Shown here: positions 54,475-63,278 of the stretch, in pieces | Position numbering within the stretch: position 1 is the stretch's first letter | Layout: each line of letters starts with the position of its first letter | Source: Flectobacillus longus | Lineage (GTDB): Bacteria; Bacteroidota; Bacteroidia; Cytophagales; Spirosomataceae | Direction: 5' to 3' | NCBI RefSeq assembly: GCF_030056705.1 | Contig: NZ_JASHIC010000011.1 | Span: 1 to 64,000 of the forward strand | Length of the DNA stretch: 64,000 bases | The notes under the pieces: model-generated | Told to the model about the DNA's origin: nothing | Seen by the model: only the letters and a program-made list of their open reading frames with translations | The model's database searches: none | Program-made: the position numbers and the translations under genes

Positions 54475-55620
54475 ATGAGCAATCAGTCAAAAAATCTAAG
54501 ACTCATTTCGCTGGATGCGCTTCGTGGGTTTGACATGTTTTGGATTATGAGTGGTGAGCATATCATTCATGCTTTGGCAGAAACTACGCATATCCCAGCA
54601 TTTGAGTGGATGTCAGAACAACTGCATCATACTGCTTGGGACGGGGTAACTTTTTATGATATGATATTTCCGTTGTTTTTGTTTATTGCAGGGGCTTCTA
54701 TGCCTTTTTCCATGCAAAAAAAAGCTCAGGAGGCGGCTGTAACATCGGCGTATCAATTGCCTTTTCATATCAAACGTCCTTTGTATTGGAGTATGATAAA
54801 GCGTACCATTACGCTAATTTTTTTAGGAATGGTTGTCAACGGTTTGTTTAAATGGAATGGATACGAACAGACCCGTATGGCGAGTGTATTGGGACGAATT
54901 GGCTTGGCGTGGTTTTTTGCAGGACTTATTTATCTCAATTCAGACACCAGAAGACAAGTGTATTGGTTTGTGTTTATTTTGGTACTTTACTGGGCTTTGA
55001 TGAAACTAGTGCCAGTACCAGGTTTTGGAGCTGGAGTACTCACTAAGGAAGGTTCCTTAGAATCATACATCGATAGGTTGTTGTTGCCAGGAAGATTGCA
55101 TAGTAAAGTATTTGACCCCGAAGGAATTTTGTCAACCATTCCTGCCATTGGGACAGCGCTATTAGGTGTTTTTACAACTACATTTTTAAGAAGTAAATAC
55201 TTTACTTCTTCATCTGGAAAGATAGCAGTATTAGCATTTGCAGGACTAGTTTTGGTATTAATCGGCTTAGTTTGGGATATATCATTTCCTATTAATAAAA
55301 GATTGTGGTCAAGCTCCTTTGTATGTGTAGTGGGTGGTTTTTCAATTTGGTTTTTTGTTGTATTCTACCTAATTATAGACGTTTGGGGCTTTCAAAAATG
55401 GGCAGCACCGTTTATTTGGATTGGTTCAAACTCCATCTTGATTTACATGGCATCTGAAGGAATTGTGAATTTTGGACATACCGCCAACTTCTTTTTTGGA
55501 GGACTCATTTTACACAGTCCAGCGCACTGGCATAATGTATTGACAGCCTGCTCTATAACACTTACTCAAGTGATTTTACTAAGAATTTTATACAAGAATA
55601 AAGTTTTTTTGAAAGTATAG
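54475..55620 (+). CDS. HGSNAT-like membrane acyltransferase (DUF5009 family), locus 2
   Basis: The 381-residue membrane protein has the N-terminal LRLISLDALRGFDMFW signature and conserved histidine His52 in LHHTAWDGVTFYD, then about ten helices including RLLLPGRLHSKVFDPEG and FIWIGSNSILIYM. It is a clear paralogue of the protein at 16211. The proposed job is acetylation of glucosamine termini for the GH89 enzyme just upstream; this is inferred from the human lysosomal pair. Confidence 0.8.
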   Translation: MSNQSKNLRLISLDALRGFDMFWIMSGEHIIHALAETTHIPAFEWMSEQLHHTAWDGVTFYDMIFPLFLFIAGASMPFSMQKKAQEAAVTSAYQLPFHIKRPLYWSMIKRTITLIFLGMVVNGLFKWNGYEQTRMASVLGRIGLAWFFAGLIYLNSDTRRQVYWFVFILVLYWALMKLVPVPGFGAGVLTKEGSLESYIDRLLLPGRLHSKVFDPEGILSTIPAIGTALLGVFTTTFLRSKYFTSSSGKIAVLAFAGLVLVLIGLVWDISFPINKRLWSSSFVCVVGGFSIWFFVVFYLIIDVWGFQKWAAPFIWIGSNSILIYMASEGIVNFGHTANFFFGGLILHSPAHWHNVLTACSITLTQVILLRILYKNKVFLKV

Positions 55621-55683
55621 AAAATGGAATGAACTGGTTAATGATGTCATAGTGACATTATTAGAAATTGGGAGTATTACAGC

Positions 55684-55713
55684 AAACCCAATGCCGATAA
55701 AGGCATTGGGTTT
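55684..55713. terminator. terminator between locus 2 and the SDR gene
   Basis: AAACCCAATGCC (55684-55695), loop GATAAA, GGCATTGGGTTT (55702-55713) then a T-rich tract; a perfect 12-bp stem between convergent genes. Confidence 0.75.
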
Positions 55714-55734
55714 CTTTTATTGTATGCGTCGTTA

Positions 55735-56496
55735 TTAGATAGCAGTATATCCACCATCGACCAAATAGGCTGCTCCAGTAATGAATGAAGCTTTTTCGGT
55801 GCTTAAGAAAAGTACTAATTCTGCTACTTCTTCAGGGCGTCCTAATCTGCCAATAGGATGTTTGGCTGCCAAAGCCTCTTTGATGTCGCCAGATGCTTGG
55901 TCTAACAAGGGTGTTTGAATATACCCAGGACAAACCGCATTACAACGGATGTTTTTCTGAGCGTATTCAGCACCAATATTCTTGGTCAAACCAATCACTG
56001 CATGTTTCGAAGTCGTGTAAGCTGATGACATTGGAGCTGCTACCCAACCGTGGATAGACGCCATATTGACAATCACTCCGCCACCATTTTTCTCCATATA
56101 TTGAAGCGCATATTTACAGCCGTAAAACACGCCATCAAGGTTAACAGTCAATACTTTTCTCCAACTATCCAAGCTATAATCTCCAGTGTTAGCTAGTTGA
56201 CCGCCAATCCCGGCATTGTTACAGATAATATCCAGACCTCCAAAAGTACTCACAGTTCCATTGACTAAGGCCTCTACCTCTTCAGCTTTTGATGTATCAG
56301 CCTTGATATAAGTTGCTACGCCACCAAGCTCTTCAATTTGCTTAACAGCAATAGCACCGAGTTCGTTGTTGATGTCCGAAATAACAACTTTTGCACCTTC
56401 CTTAGCATAAGCAATCGCTACTGCCAAACCTATTCCCGAAGCACCACCCGTTACTACGGCTACTTTGTTTTCTAGCATTTTCATATTATTTAACAT
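55735..56496 (-). CDS. short-chain dehydrogenase/reductase
   Basis: The 253-residue NAD(P)-dependent enzyme has the cofactor motif VTGGASGIGLAVA (about residues 16-28), the NNAG motif (IICNNAGIGGQ), and the catalytic set Ser-Tyr-Lys in SAYTTSKHAV, with VNMASIHG before it. It ends with the typical TGAAYLVDGGYTA. Length is normal. Substrate unknown. Start could also be Met 5 or Met 7. Confidence 0.92.
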   Translation of the reverse strand: MLNNMKMLENKVAVVTGGASGIGLAVAIAYAKEGAKVVISDINNELGAIAVKQIEELGGVATYIKADTSKAEEVEALVNGTVSTFGGLDIICNNAGIGGQLANTGDYSLDSWRKVLTVNLDGVFYGCKYALQYMEKNGGGVIVNMASIHGWVAAPMSSAYTTSKHAVIGLTKNIGAEYAQKNIRCNAVCPGYIQTPLLDQASGDIKEALAAKHPIGRLGRPEEVAELVLFLSTEKASFITGAAYLVDGGYTAI

Positions 56497-56654
56497 TTGT
56501 TTTTGAAATGAATGAATTCAATTCGATAGGTGAAATGATTATTGTATCAAATTGATAATTTATATAGGTATGACGTAATTTTTGCTAGGGAGTTTAATGT
56601 AAATAGAAGAATTAAGCTTAGAATTTGATTAGAAATAGAAAGGCTAAAAGGCTA

Positions 56655-57344
56655 TTACAATTTGCCAGTAGTTTTAATTTTCCCTAAATAATATTGTAAA
56701 AATTTAAGGACGAAATAACGTTTATCTTCTGTTAATGAATCTCCAAGTTCGATTTTCTGACTTGCATAAATGGCAATTTTGTAAAATGGCTGAACTTGGT
56801 CTTTATTTTGATAATAACTAACTTCTTCTTCAATGCCAGAAACCGTTTTCCAATCGAATGAATAGCTGGAATGCCAACCAAATACTTTTAATCCTTTTTC
56901 AATATTTCCTCCTTTGTTGTTGAGGTGGATATTGAGTTCGCCAAAAATTGATTGTAGAAATAACCAAATCATAAATCCAACGAATAAAATAGCAAATCCT
57001 ATGATAACAAATTGTACCATACGTTCCATTGATGCCCAATCGAGGATTTCGGTGGCTAAAAAATAGAAAAATGTCCAGACTGAAATAGGAAGAAGGCTGG
57101 TTATCAGACCATAACCAATGGAATTTTTTATCTGTAAAGAAATCACATCCATATTCTTCGTTATGCTCATACCTTCAGGTACTTGGGTTAAGTCTACTTC
57201 ATAGGAATATGATTTTTGTGAAGGCGTATGCTGAAAAGATTCCGAAATCTTAAATACTTGCTGACAAGCATCACATTTACCAATATCAGTTTGGATGTTG
57301 ATGTTGTAGTTTGAAACAGGCGTGTTACAATTAGGACAGTCCAT
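56655..57344 (-). CDS. zinc-ribbon membrane protein of unknown function
   Basis: The 229-residue protein opens with a two-pair cysteine knuckle (MDCPNCNTPV, then GKCDACQQVF), a likely zinc ribbon. Two hydrophobic helices follow at about residues 78-98 and 108-132, then a soluble C-terminal part. No known enzyme motif. Bacteroidota encode many such small membrane proteins of unknown role. Confidence 0.6.
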   Translation of the reverse strand: MDCPNCNTPVSNYNINIQTDIGKCDACQQVFKISESFQHTPSQKSYSYEVDLTQVPEGMSITKNMDVISLQIKNSIGYGLITSLLPISVWTFFYFLATEILDWASMERMVQFVIIGFAILFVGFMIWLFLQSIFGELNIHLNNKGGNIEKGLKVFGWHSSYSFDWKTVSGIEEEVSYYQNKDQVQPFYKIAIYASQKIELGDSLTEDKRYFVLKFLQYYLGKIKTTGKL

Positions 57345-57636
57345 ACAAGAGGTGTTTTGGTTTTTATTTTAAAGATAGAGAAATAGGATTTACGAAAGTG
57401 AAAATCATAGATGGTCGAGATATAATAAGGTTAAGCGGTTATAAAATAACTTATATGAGAGATGAGTAATTGCTTGAATCTCAATTTATCTGTCGTAGTT
57501 GTTCACGCTCAAAATAGAGGGAATTTTGTGTAATACCTTATTCTGCTATTGTATAAGTGTTTGATTTTCTTTACTATATGTAAAGTATTTCCTATTTTTA
57601 TCAAAAAAACCTCATTTGATTTATTCCAATCTCATT

Positions 57637-58095
57637 ATGGCTTTACCCAATATTTTTACCTCAAAAGTTTCGAAAGAAGTTATTCAAAGAATTAATACAC
57701 TTCATAAAGATTCACAACCATTATGGGGTAAAATGAGCGTTTCTCAAATGCTCGCACACTGCTGTGTAACTTATGAATTAGTTTATGAAGACAAGCATCC
57801 TAAGCCTAATTTCCTACTTAAATTCTTTTTGAAATCATTTGTGAAAAATTTTGTAGTAAATGAAGTGCCATATAAGCAAAGTTTAAAAACAGCTCCAGCT
57901 TTTATTATTACAGAACAAAAGGACTTTGAGACTGAAAAAAATAGACTTATCAATTTTATTTCTCAAACCCAACAACAAGGAGAGGACTTTTTTGACCAAA
58001 AGGAATCACATTCATTCGGAAAATTAAATAAGACTGAATGGAATAATATGTTTTATAAACATCTAGACCATCATTTAAAACAATTTGGAGTTTAA
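57637..58095 (+). CDS. DUF1569 domain protein
   Basis: I start at the ATG at 57637 (152 residues), giving MALPNIFTSKVSK. The protein matches the DUF1569 pattern, a DinB-like four-helix fold: PLWGKMSVSQMLAHCCVTYE near the first helix pair and WNNMFYKHLDHHLKQFGV at the C terminus. The His residues of these segments could bind a metal, as in DinB proteins. Function unknown. Confidence 0.8.
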   Translation: MALPNIFTSKVSKEVIQRINTLHKDSQPLWGKMSVSQMLAHCCVTYELVYEDKHPKPNFLLKFFLKSFVKNFVVNEVPYKQSLKTAPAFIITEQKDFETEKNRLINFISQTQQQGEDFFDQKESHSFGKLNKTEWNNMFYKHLDHHLKQFGV

Positions 58096-58250
58096 GCAAC
58101 CATGACTATGAGCATCAATTCTTGCTTGGTTTGGGAATAGCTCTGTTACTTTCAGATTTTTAAAGTAATTTTGTATTTGAATAACGGGTTTTCCTTTGGA
58201 AGCTTAGTTATCTAGCGAGTTTTACCAAATCAAAACAACAAGCAATTAAC

Positions 58251-59015
58251 ATGCTCATCAAAAATGAATCAGAATTAGTTGGTATTAAGAAAATTAGTGA
58301 AGTGGTTGCCATAACACTCAAAAAGATGTGTGAATATGCCAAAGTTGGTATGTCAACCAAAGAATTGGATGATTTTGGTGCGGAGGTACTAAAATCCTAT
58401 GGTGCAAAATCTGCGCCTTATGCAACATATAAATTTCCAGGCTGGGCTTGTATTAGTATCGACAAGGAGTTTTGTCACGGAATCCCTTCAGATAAAAGGA
58501 TTTTGCGTGAGGGCGAGCTTATCAATATCGATGTGTCGGCCGAACTGGGCGGATATTACTCTGATAACGGCTGTTCGTTTGTAGTAGGAGAGGATGTGCA
58601 CAATCATCAACCTCTTGTAAATGCATCAAAAGAAATTCTGAAAATAGCCATCGAACATATCAAAGAAGGTGTTAGGATTGCTGATATTGGTGAAATGATT
58701 GAAAAAGAGTCTAAAAAAAGAGGATACAAAGTAATCAAAAACTTGGCAGGACATGGCGTTGGTAGAAGATTGCATGAGCCTCCTCATGAGATTCTGAACT
58801 ATAAAAATCGTCTCAATTACGAGAAATTTAAGCGAAACTCAGTAGTAGCTATCGAGACTTTTATTTCTACTCATTCTACCATTGCCCAAACTCTTTCAGA
58901 CGGATGGACGATGGTAGGAAACAAAGGAGGATACATGACTCAGCACGAACATACAATTGTAGTAACCGATGGCGCACCGCTTATCCTTACAACAGGAAAT
59001 GGCGTTTGGGATTGA
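58251..59015 (+). CDS. map: type I methionine aminopeptidase
   Basis: The 254-residue enzyme removes initiator methionine from new proteins. The metal ligands are visible: Asp in INIDVSAELGGYY and Asp in SDNGCSF, His in LAGHGVGRRLHEPP, Glu in VVAIETFIS and Glu in QHEHTIVVT. No zinc-finger extension, so a type Ia-like core. Since a second map usually sits in the ribosomal protein cluster, this is perhaps an extra copy. A terminator follows. Confidence 0.95.
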   Translation: MLIKNESELVGIKKISEVVAITLKKMCEYAKVGMSTKELDDFGAEVLKSYGAKSAPYATYKFPGWACISIDKEFCHGIPSDKRILREGELINIDVSAELGGYYSDNGCSFVVGEDVHNHQPLVNASKEILKIAIEHIKEGVRIADIGEMIEKESKKRGYKVIKNLAGHGVGRRLHEPPHEILNYKNRLNYEKFKRNSVVAIETFISTHSTIAQTLSDGWTMVGNKGGYMTQHEHTIVVTDGAPLILTTGNGVWD

Positions 59016-59054
59016 TTTTATTTTTTAATAAAGTTACATTTTACGATTTTTTAT

Positions 59055-59089
59055 AAGAGTTCTCTCATATTTTGAGAGGACTTTTTTTT
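59055..59089 (+). terminator. terminator of the methionine aminopeptidase gene
   Basis: AAGAGTTCTCTCA (59055-59067) pairs with TGAGAGGACTT (59073-59083) with a slight mismatch, followed by a T-run. Confidence 0.65.
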
Positions 59090-59297
59090 GTTCAAACTAA
59101 ATGTTTAAAAATGTAACTAAAAAAATAGTTTCATAGATAGGGGTACAAATTAATTAAAATGTCTTAGTTTTGAAATTAGATAAAACTTATGATAAAATGA
59201 ATATTTTTTAAGGTTGGTTTGACGTATTAAAGAGCAAAATTCAAACAAATTTGTATATTCGTTCAGAAAATTCAGCAATTATTATCCAAAATTACGA

Positions 59298-60047
59298 ATG
59301 AAAAATATTCTTTTTACGCTCTTTTTTATCGGTCTTACTATCGGAAATGCTTGGGCTGATGAGCCTAGAAATCAAACGCTTGTGCGATCGAGAAATGAAC
59401 AATTTACTCTTAAATTGAAGAAAAATAATTGGAATATGACAGATTCAAAAGGGAATCTATTGTATTCAATTCCAGAGAAAGGCTTCGCGGCCATGTCTGT
59501 ATTTATAACCAACGATGGCAAAAATGTGGTTGTGATGGATGATTTAATTTCGGGAGGAAAATTAACTAAAAAAATAGCACTTCGTTTTTTTCATGAAGGC
59601 AAACAAGTGATGAGTTATAACTTATCAGATTTAGTCAAAGATTCCTGTAATGTTACACGCACTGGTCAGCAAGTTAAATGGGCGCTTGAGGATTTTGATT
59701 TGGCAAAAAATGATTCAACTTTTTCACTCGCAACATTTGAATTCAACGAAATCGATTTTAATACCAATACAGGTCAAATTACTAAAAATGCCAAACCCTT
59801 TATTGTTGATCGAAATACCTATATTTTGAGAGGGAAATTTTATAAATCTTCATCGTCTGACAAAACCGAAATGCTTGTTAGGAAATATATCTTGGGAGAC
59901 AAACTACCTTTTGATACTATTCATTTTAGTACCGATATGTACACCAAAGGAAGTTGGGACCAAGTGGTGGTTATTAAAGATGGAATAGACGTAACTCCCA
60001 TTCGCTTTCGAGGCGAAGTATTTGGAGATGGCTGCCTTATCAATTAA
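59298..60047 (+). CDS. secreted protein of unknown function
   Basis: A 249-residue product with a signal peptide (FFIGLTIGNAWA, cut before DEPRN). The mature part is beta-rich with no motif I can name (NWNMTDSKGNLLYSIPEKG; VVVMDDLISGGKLTKK). Two cysteines only, at DSCNV and GDGCL. It stands alone. Confidence 0.6.
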   Translation: MKNILFTLFFIGLTIGNAWADEPRNQTLVRSRNEQFTLKLKKNNWNMTDSKGNLLYSIPEKGFAAMSVFITNDGKNVVVMDDLISGGKLTKKIALRFFHEGKQVMSYNLSDLVKDSCNVTRTGQQVKWALEDFDLAKNDSTFSLATFEFNEIDFNTNTGQITKNAKPFIVDRNTYILRGKFYKSSSSDKTEMLVRKYILGDKLPFDTIHFSTDMYTKGSWDQVVVIKDGIDVTPIRFRGEVFGDGCLIN

Positions 60048-60296
60048 ATGTGAGTGTTGCGTTATGAGTGAAGCGTGTAAATTTTGATTATTCAGATCTA
60101 TTCAATCTTACTAATGTTCAAAATTAAATTGATTTTATCCGCTCAAGGACAAAGGATGGAAAGTTTAAAATGTTTCTTGTAGGAGACCATAAAGACATTT
60201 TTACCCAGTGCTCAAAGCCAACAAACAAAAGCCTTTTAATATAATTTTATTTTGCAGTAAAACAAAGTAATAAATACACAATAAATATAACTTACC

Positions 60297-60839
60297 ATGA
60301 ACATACGTTTTATACTTCAAGAAGAAGACTACCTTCAACACGAGCTTTTTGTGGCTTCTGAAAACAAATTGTTTAAGTTTTCGCCTTCTAAAATCTTAGG
60401 AGTCTATTTAGCTGTTTCTGCGATTTCTGGGTATTATTTGTACACACAAAACCATTTGACAGTAGCATTGATTTCTATTGTGGTAGGTGGTGCAGTGATT
60501 ATGGCTTTACCACGTTTGGTGAGAGGGTATTACAAAAATGAAATTACTAAGTATGTTCAGAACACCTTTGGCAATAGTTCTGGAAAAGAAATAGAATGTG
60601 AGTTCTTTATGGATAATATGCTTATGGGTGATGGCGAACGTGCCGCCACTATTGCGTATAATCAAATTGAAAATGTGACAGAGACTAGTGATTATTTTTA
60701 TGCCAAAATCCAGTCAAGCTCGCACATCATCATTCCTAAAGTTGGAATTGGCAATGCACGTCCTGTAAAGCAAAGACTTTTGAATATTTGTGAAGAGTCG
60801 AAAATTCCATATTACGAACAGTTAGATTGGACTTGGTAA
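60297..60839 (+). CDS. YcxB-like membrane protein
   Basis: The 180-residue protein has two adjacent membrane helices at about residues 34-72 and a C-terminal soluble domain (IECEFFMDNMLMGDGERAAT; IAYNQIENVTETSDYFYAK) that follows the YcxB-like family pattern. Function is unknown in the family. Confidence 0.6.
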   Translation: MNIRFILQEEDYLQHELFVASENKLFKFSPSKILGVYLAVSAISGYYLYTQNHLTVALISIVVGGAVIMALPRLVRGYYKNEITKYVQNTFGNSSGKEIECEFFMDNMLMGDGERAATIAYNQIENVTETSDYFYAKIQSSSHIIIPKVGIGNARPVKQRLLNICEESKIPYYEQLDWTW

Positions 60840-60940
60840 AAAATAGGAAATAGATAAATGACCAAAATCCCAATCACAAAGGCATCAAAAGCTCAGTGGT
60901 TGGGATTTTTGGTATATTTTGCCACACAACATATAAAACC

Positions 60941-61716
60941 ATGATACAAATTGATTTTGCTAATCGTGTTAAAAGTATTCTCGAAAAAAACGACGGTATC
61001 CTTGGTGTAGCCGTGGGAGGTTCGTGGATTGCTCAACAAATAGATGAATTCTCAGATCTAGATTTGGAGATTGTTACCAAAGAAAAAATAGCGCCTCATA
61101 AGCCAAATATGCTTGCTATTGCAGAGTCGTTGGGTAATTTTTTATCTGGGTTTAAAGGAGAGCACGTAGGTGAACCTCGTTTGCTTATTTGCCTCTATGA
61201 CAATCCTTTATTGCATGTGGATTTAAAATTTGTCACACTTGACGAATTTAAGATTCGAGTGGAAACACCGTTTATTTTATTAGATAAAAACGGAGCCCTC
61301 CAACAAGCCATTAATGATTCTGAAGCACAATTTCCTTATCCTGATTATCAGTGGATCGAAGACCGCTTTTGGACTTGGATACATTATGCGTTACTCAAAA
61401 TTGGACGCGGCGAACACCTTGAAGCTTTAGATTTTTTTGGCTTTTTAAGAATGGTTGTATTGGGGCCAATGATACATATTAAAAATGGTAATTTGCCAAG
61501 AGGTGTTCGAAAAGTTGAGATGGAATTAGATGCGTTAGATTATCAGAGTTTGATTGAGACAATTCCGACTTACCAAAAACTGATTTACTAAAAAGCTTAA
61601 GAAATGTCGTTGTTTTGTATCAAAAGTTACGAAAAGAGCAGTTTGACGACACTATTGTTATCAATCCCAAGGTGGAAACTGCTGTGCTGAAATATTTCTA
61701 TTCTCTCGAAAATTAA
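60941..61716 (+). pseudogene. aminoglycoside-type nucleotidyltransferase-domain protein, frameshifted
   Basis: The first frame (from ATG 60941, MIQIDFANRVKS) runs to a stop at 61589, giving 216 residues with the nucleotidyltransferase motif VAVGGSWIAQQIDEFSDLDLEIV. Family proteins of this type are longer and end with a helix. One frame over, DLLKSLRNVVVLYQKLRKEQ and a further segment up to KYFYSLEN run to a stop at 61716. Adding one A to the run AAAAA (61575-61579) joins the two frames into about 258 residues. It is therefore a real frameshift or a homopolymer error. The enzymatic core itself is intact. Substrate unknown. Confidence 0.65.
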
Positions 61717-61823
61717 TAATGAATAAAAGCTAAAGGGAATCTTTCTCTTGAAAATGAAGTTATCATTATTCCTAGATTCAAGAAAAGATTGTTACCAAAT
61801 ATTAAACATCCTCTTTAGCTTTT

Positions 61824-62543
61824 ATGAACAATATTATTGTCAAAAACTTATTCGAATATTGGACTGTGGTAGGCAGCCTCAATCAGTCACTCAGACAAAC
61901 GCCTTATTTCAAATATAATCCTATTCAAAACTCTGATTGGCCCAAACGTGTTTTTGAGCTAGAAAACACTCCTGAGGCATTGGATGCAATTATTGAGCTT
62001 TTGCCAACTGCCAATTTTCCAGCTAGAATTACCACCTCTGGTTTACACACTATCCAGCATGATGAGCGTTTTCAGTTTAATTTTGGTCTACAAAATATGG
62101 CTATGTCTTTAAACGACGCCCAGTTTCCTTATCAAGAAACTCCTGAAATACATCAAGTAGTAGACACAGACGAAATATTAGCCTATGCACATGTGGCTAC
62201 GGTAGCTTTTAAATACCATTTCAATGCCGATGTTTTTGCGAATGTATTGCATCAATCAGAGCAGGTAAAAGCGTTTGTATATGTCGAAGAAGGGGAGGTT
62301 CTGGGTTGTGGAACACTTTTTATTGATGCTAACAATGTGGCAGGTTTACATACAATTGGCACGCTTCCAGCTGGTAGAAATAAAGGTATAGGACGCAAAA
62401 TCACCGAGCGTTTGTTGACACAAGCCCAAAGCGAAGGATGCTCTATCGCTGTTTTGAATGCCTCTGTAATGGGTGAGCCTATTTATGCAAAACTTGGTTT
62501 CAAGACCTATGGCGAATTACAGACTTTTTCAGTAAAAGAATAA
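61824..62543 (+). CDS. GNAT family N-acetyltransferase
   Basis: The 239-residue protein has its GNAT domain in the C-terminal half: the acetyl-CoA-binding motif A reads GTLPAGRNKGIGRKI (about residues 183-197), followed by SIAVLNASVMGEPIYAKLGF. The N-terminal half (about 110 residues) is a second, degenerate GNAT-like or unrelated helical part. Substrate cannot be inferred. Confidence 0.85.
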   Translation: MNNIIVKNLFEYWTVVGSLNQSLRQTPYFKYNPIQNSDWPKRVFELENTPEALDAIIELLPTANFPARITTSGLHTIQHDERFQFNFGLQNMAMSLNDAQFPYQETPEIHQVVDTDEILAYAHVATVAFKYHFNADVFANVLHQSEQVKAFVYVEEGEVLGCGTLFIDANNVAGLHTIGTLPAGRNKGIGRKITERLLTQAQSEGCSIAVLNASVMGEPIYAKLGFKTYGELQTFSVKE

Positions 62544-62605
62544 AAAATCGGGTTGCCTGCAACATTTGAAAAAATCAGGAGTCTTTATCAAAAAAATAGT
62601 TCATT

Positions 62606-63139
62606 ATGAAAAAGACTCCACTTATTTTAATCTTTATCTTCACCACTTTTTGCTGGGGATTAAACTTTCAAGATGCAATTGCATCATACACCAGTATTCA
62701 TCATAAAATAAAAACTGATACCATAACCGTAAACTTCGGAAATCCCATATTTGATCTCAAAGAAGGAGAAACACTTTCTCTTTTGGTTCAATCTAATGGT
62801 TGTTATACCGCTCACTCAAAGCTTTTGTTGATTACGAAAGAAAAAGAATTATTTATCACTAGGCTCTATTTTAACCCAACGATAACATCACAAACCAGCG
62901 CTATCAGAATGCCATTTGACCCCAATAATGGCGATTTGAAGGAAACACATACCTTGAGTAACAAAGAAATGGATTACTTTATGAGTTTTCTAATAAGTTT
63001 AAATTCAATTAGAGATAAGGGGTGTTCAACGACTGATACTTACGTCTTTAACTCTATACGTTTTAGCATGATAAAAGTTGATGGAACATGCCAATGGAAA
63101 GGCTTTGAGCGCTTACAAAAAGAACTTTTTAACCAATAA
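62606..63139 (+). CDS. secreted protein of unknown function
   Basis: A 177-residue product with a signal peptide (LILIFIFTTFCWGL) and a mature part with three cysteines, no recognisable domain (VNFGNPIFDLKEGETLSLLV). It is followed by a terminator and lies before the S41-like gene. Confidence 0.55.
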   Translation: MKKTPLILIFIFTTFCWGLNFQDAIASYTSIHHKIKTDTITVNFGNPIFDLKEGETLSLLVQSNGCYTAHSKLLLITKEKELFITRLYFNPTITSQTSAIRMPFDPNNGDLKETHTLSNKEMDYFMSFLISLNSIRDKGCSTTDTYVFNSIRFSMIKVDGTCQWKGFERLQKELFNQ

Positions 63140-63151
63140 TTAAATACCTTT

Positions 63152-63177
63152 TGCCAGAGCAATCTGGCATTTTTTTT
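63152..63177 (+). terminator. rho-independent terminator
   Basis: TGCCAGA (63152-63158), GCAA, TCTGGCA (63163-63169) then a T-run. Confidence 0.8.
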
Positions 63178-63278
63178 GTACAGCACCACTTCTCAAAGCA
63201 ATCGACCTTTTATACGAAGTAATAAGATTTCAATTTGGATTTATTTTATTTTTGAGAATAAACTTTATTTTCTCACTC

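Noticed and set aside
52146-55620. Heparin/heparan PUL
   Set aside because: GH89 and the acyltransferase fit, but no polysaccharide lyase, GH88 or sulfatase is present in the window.
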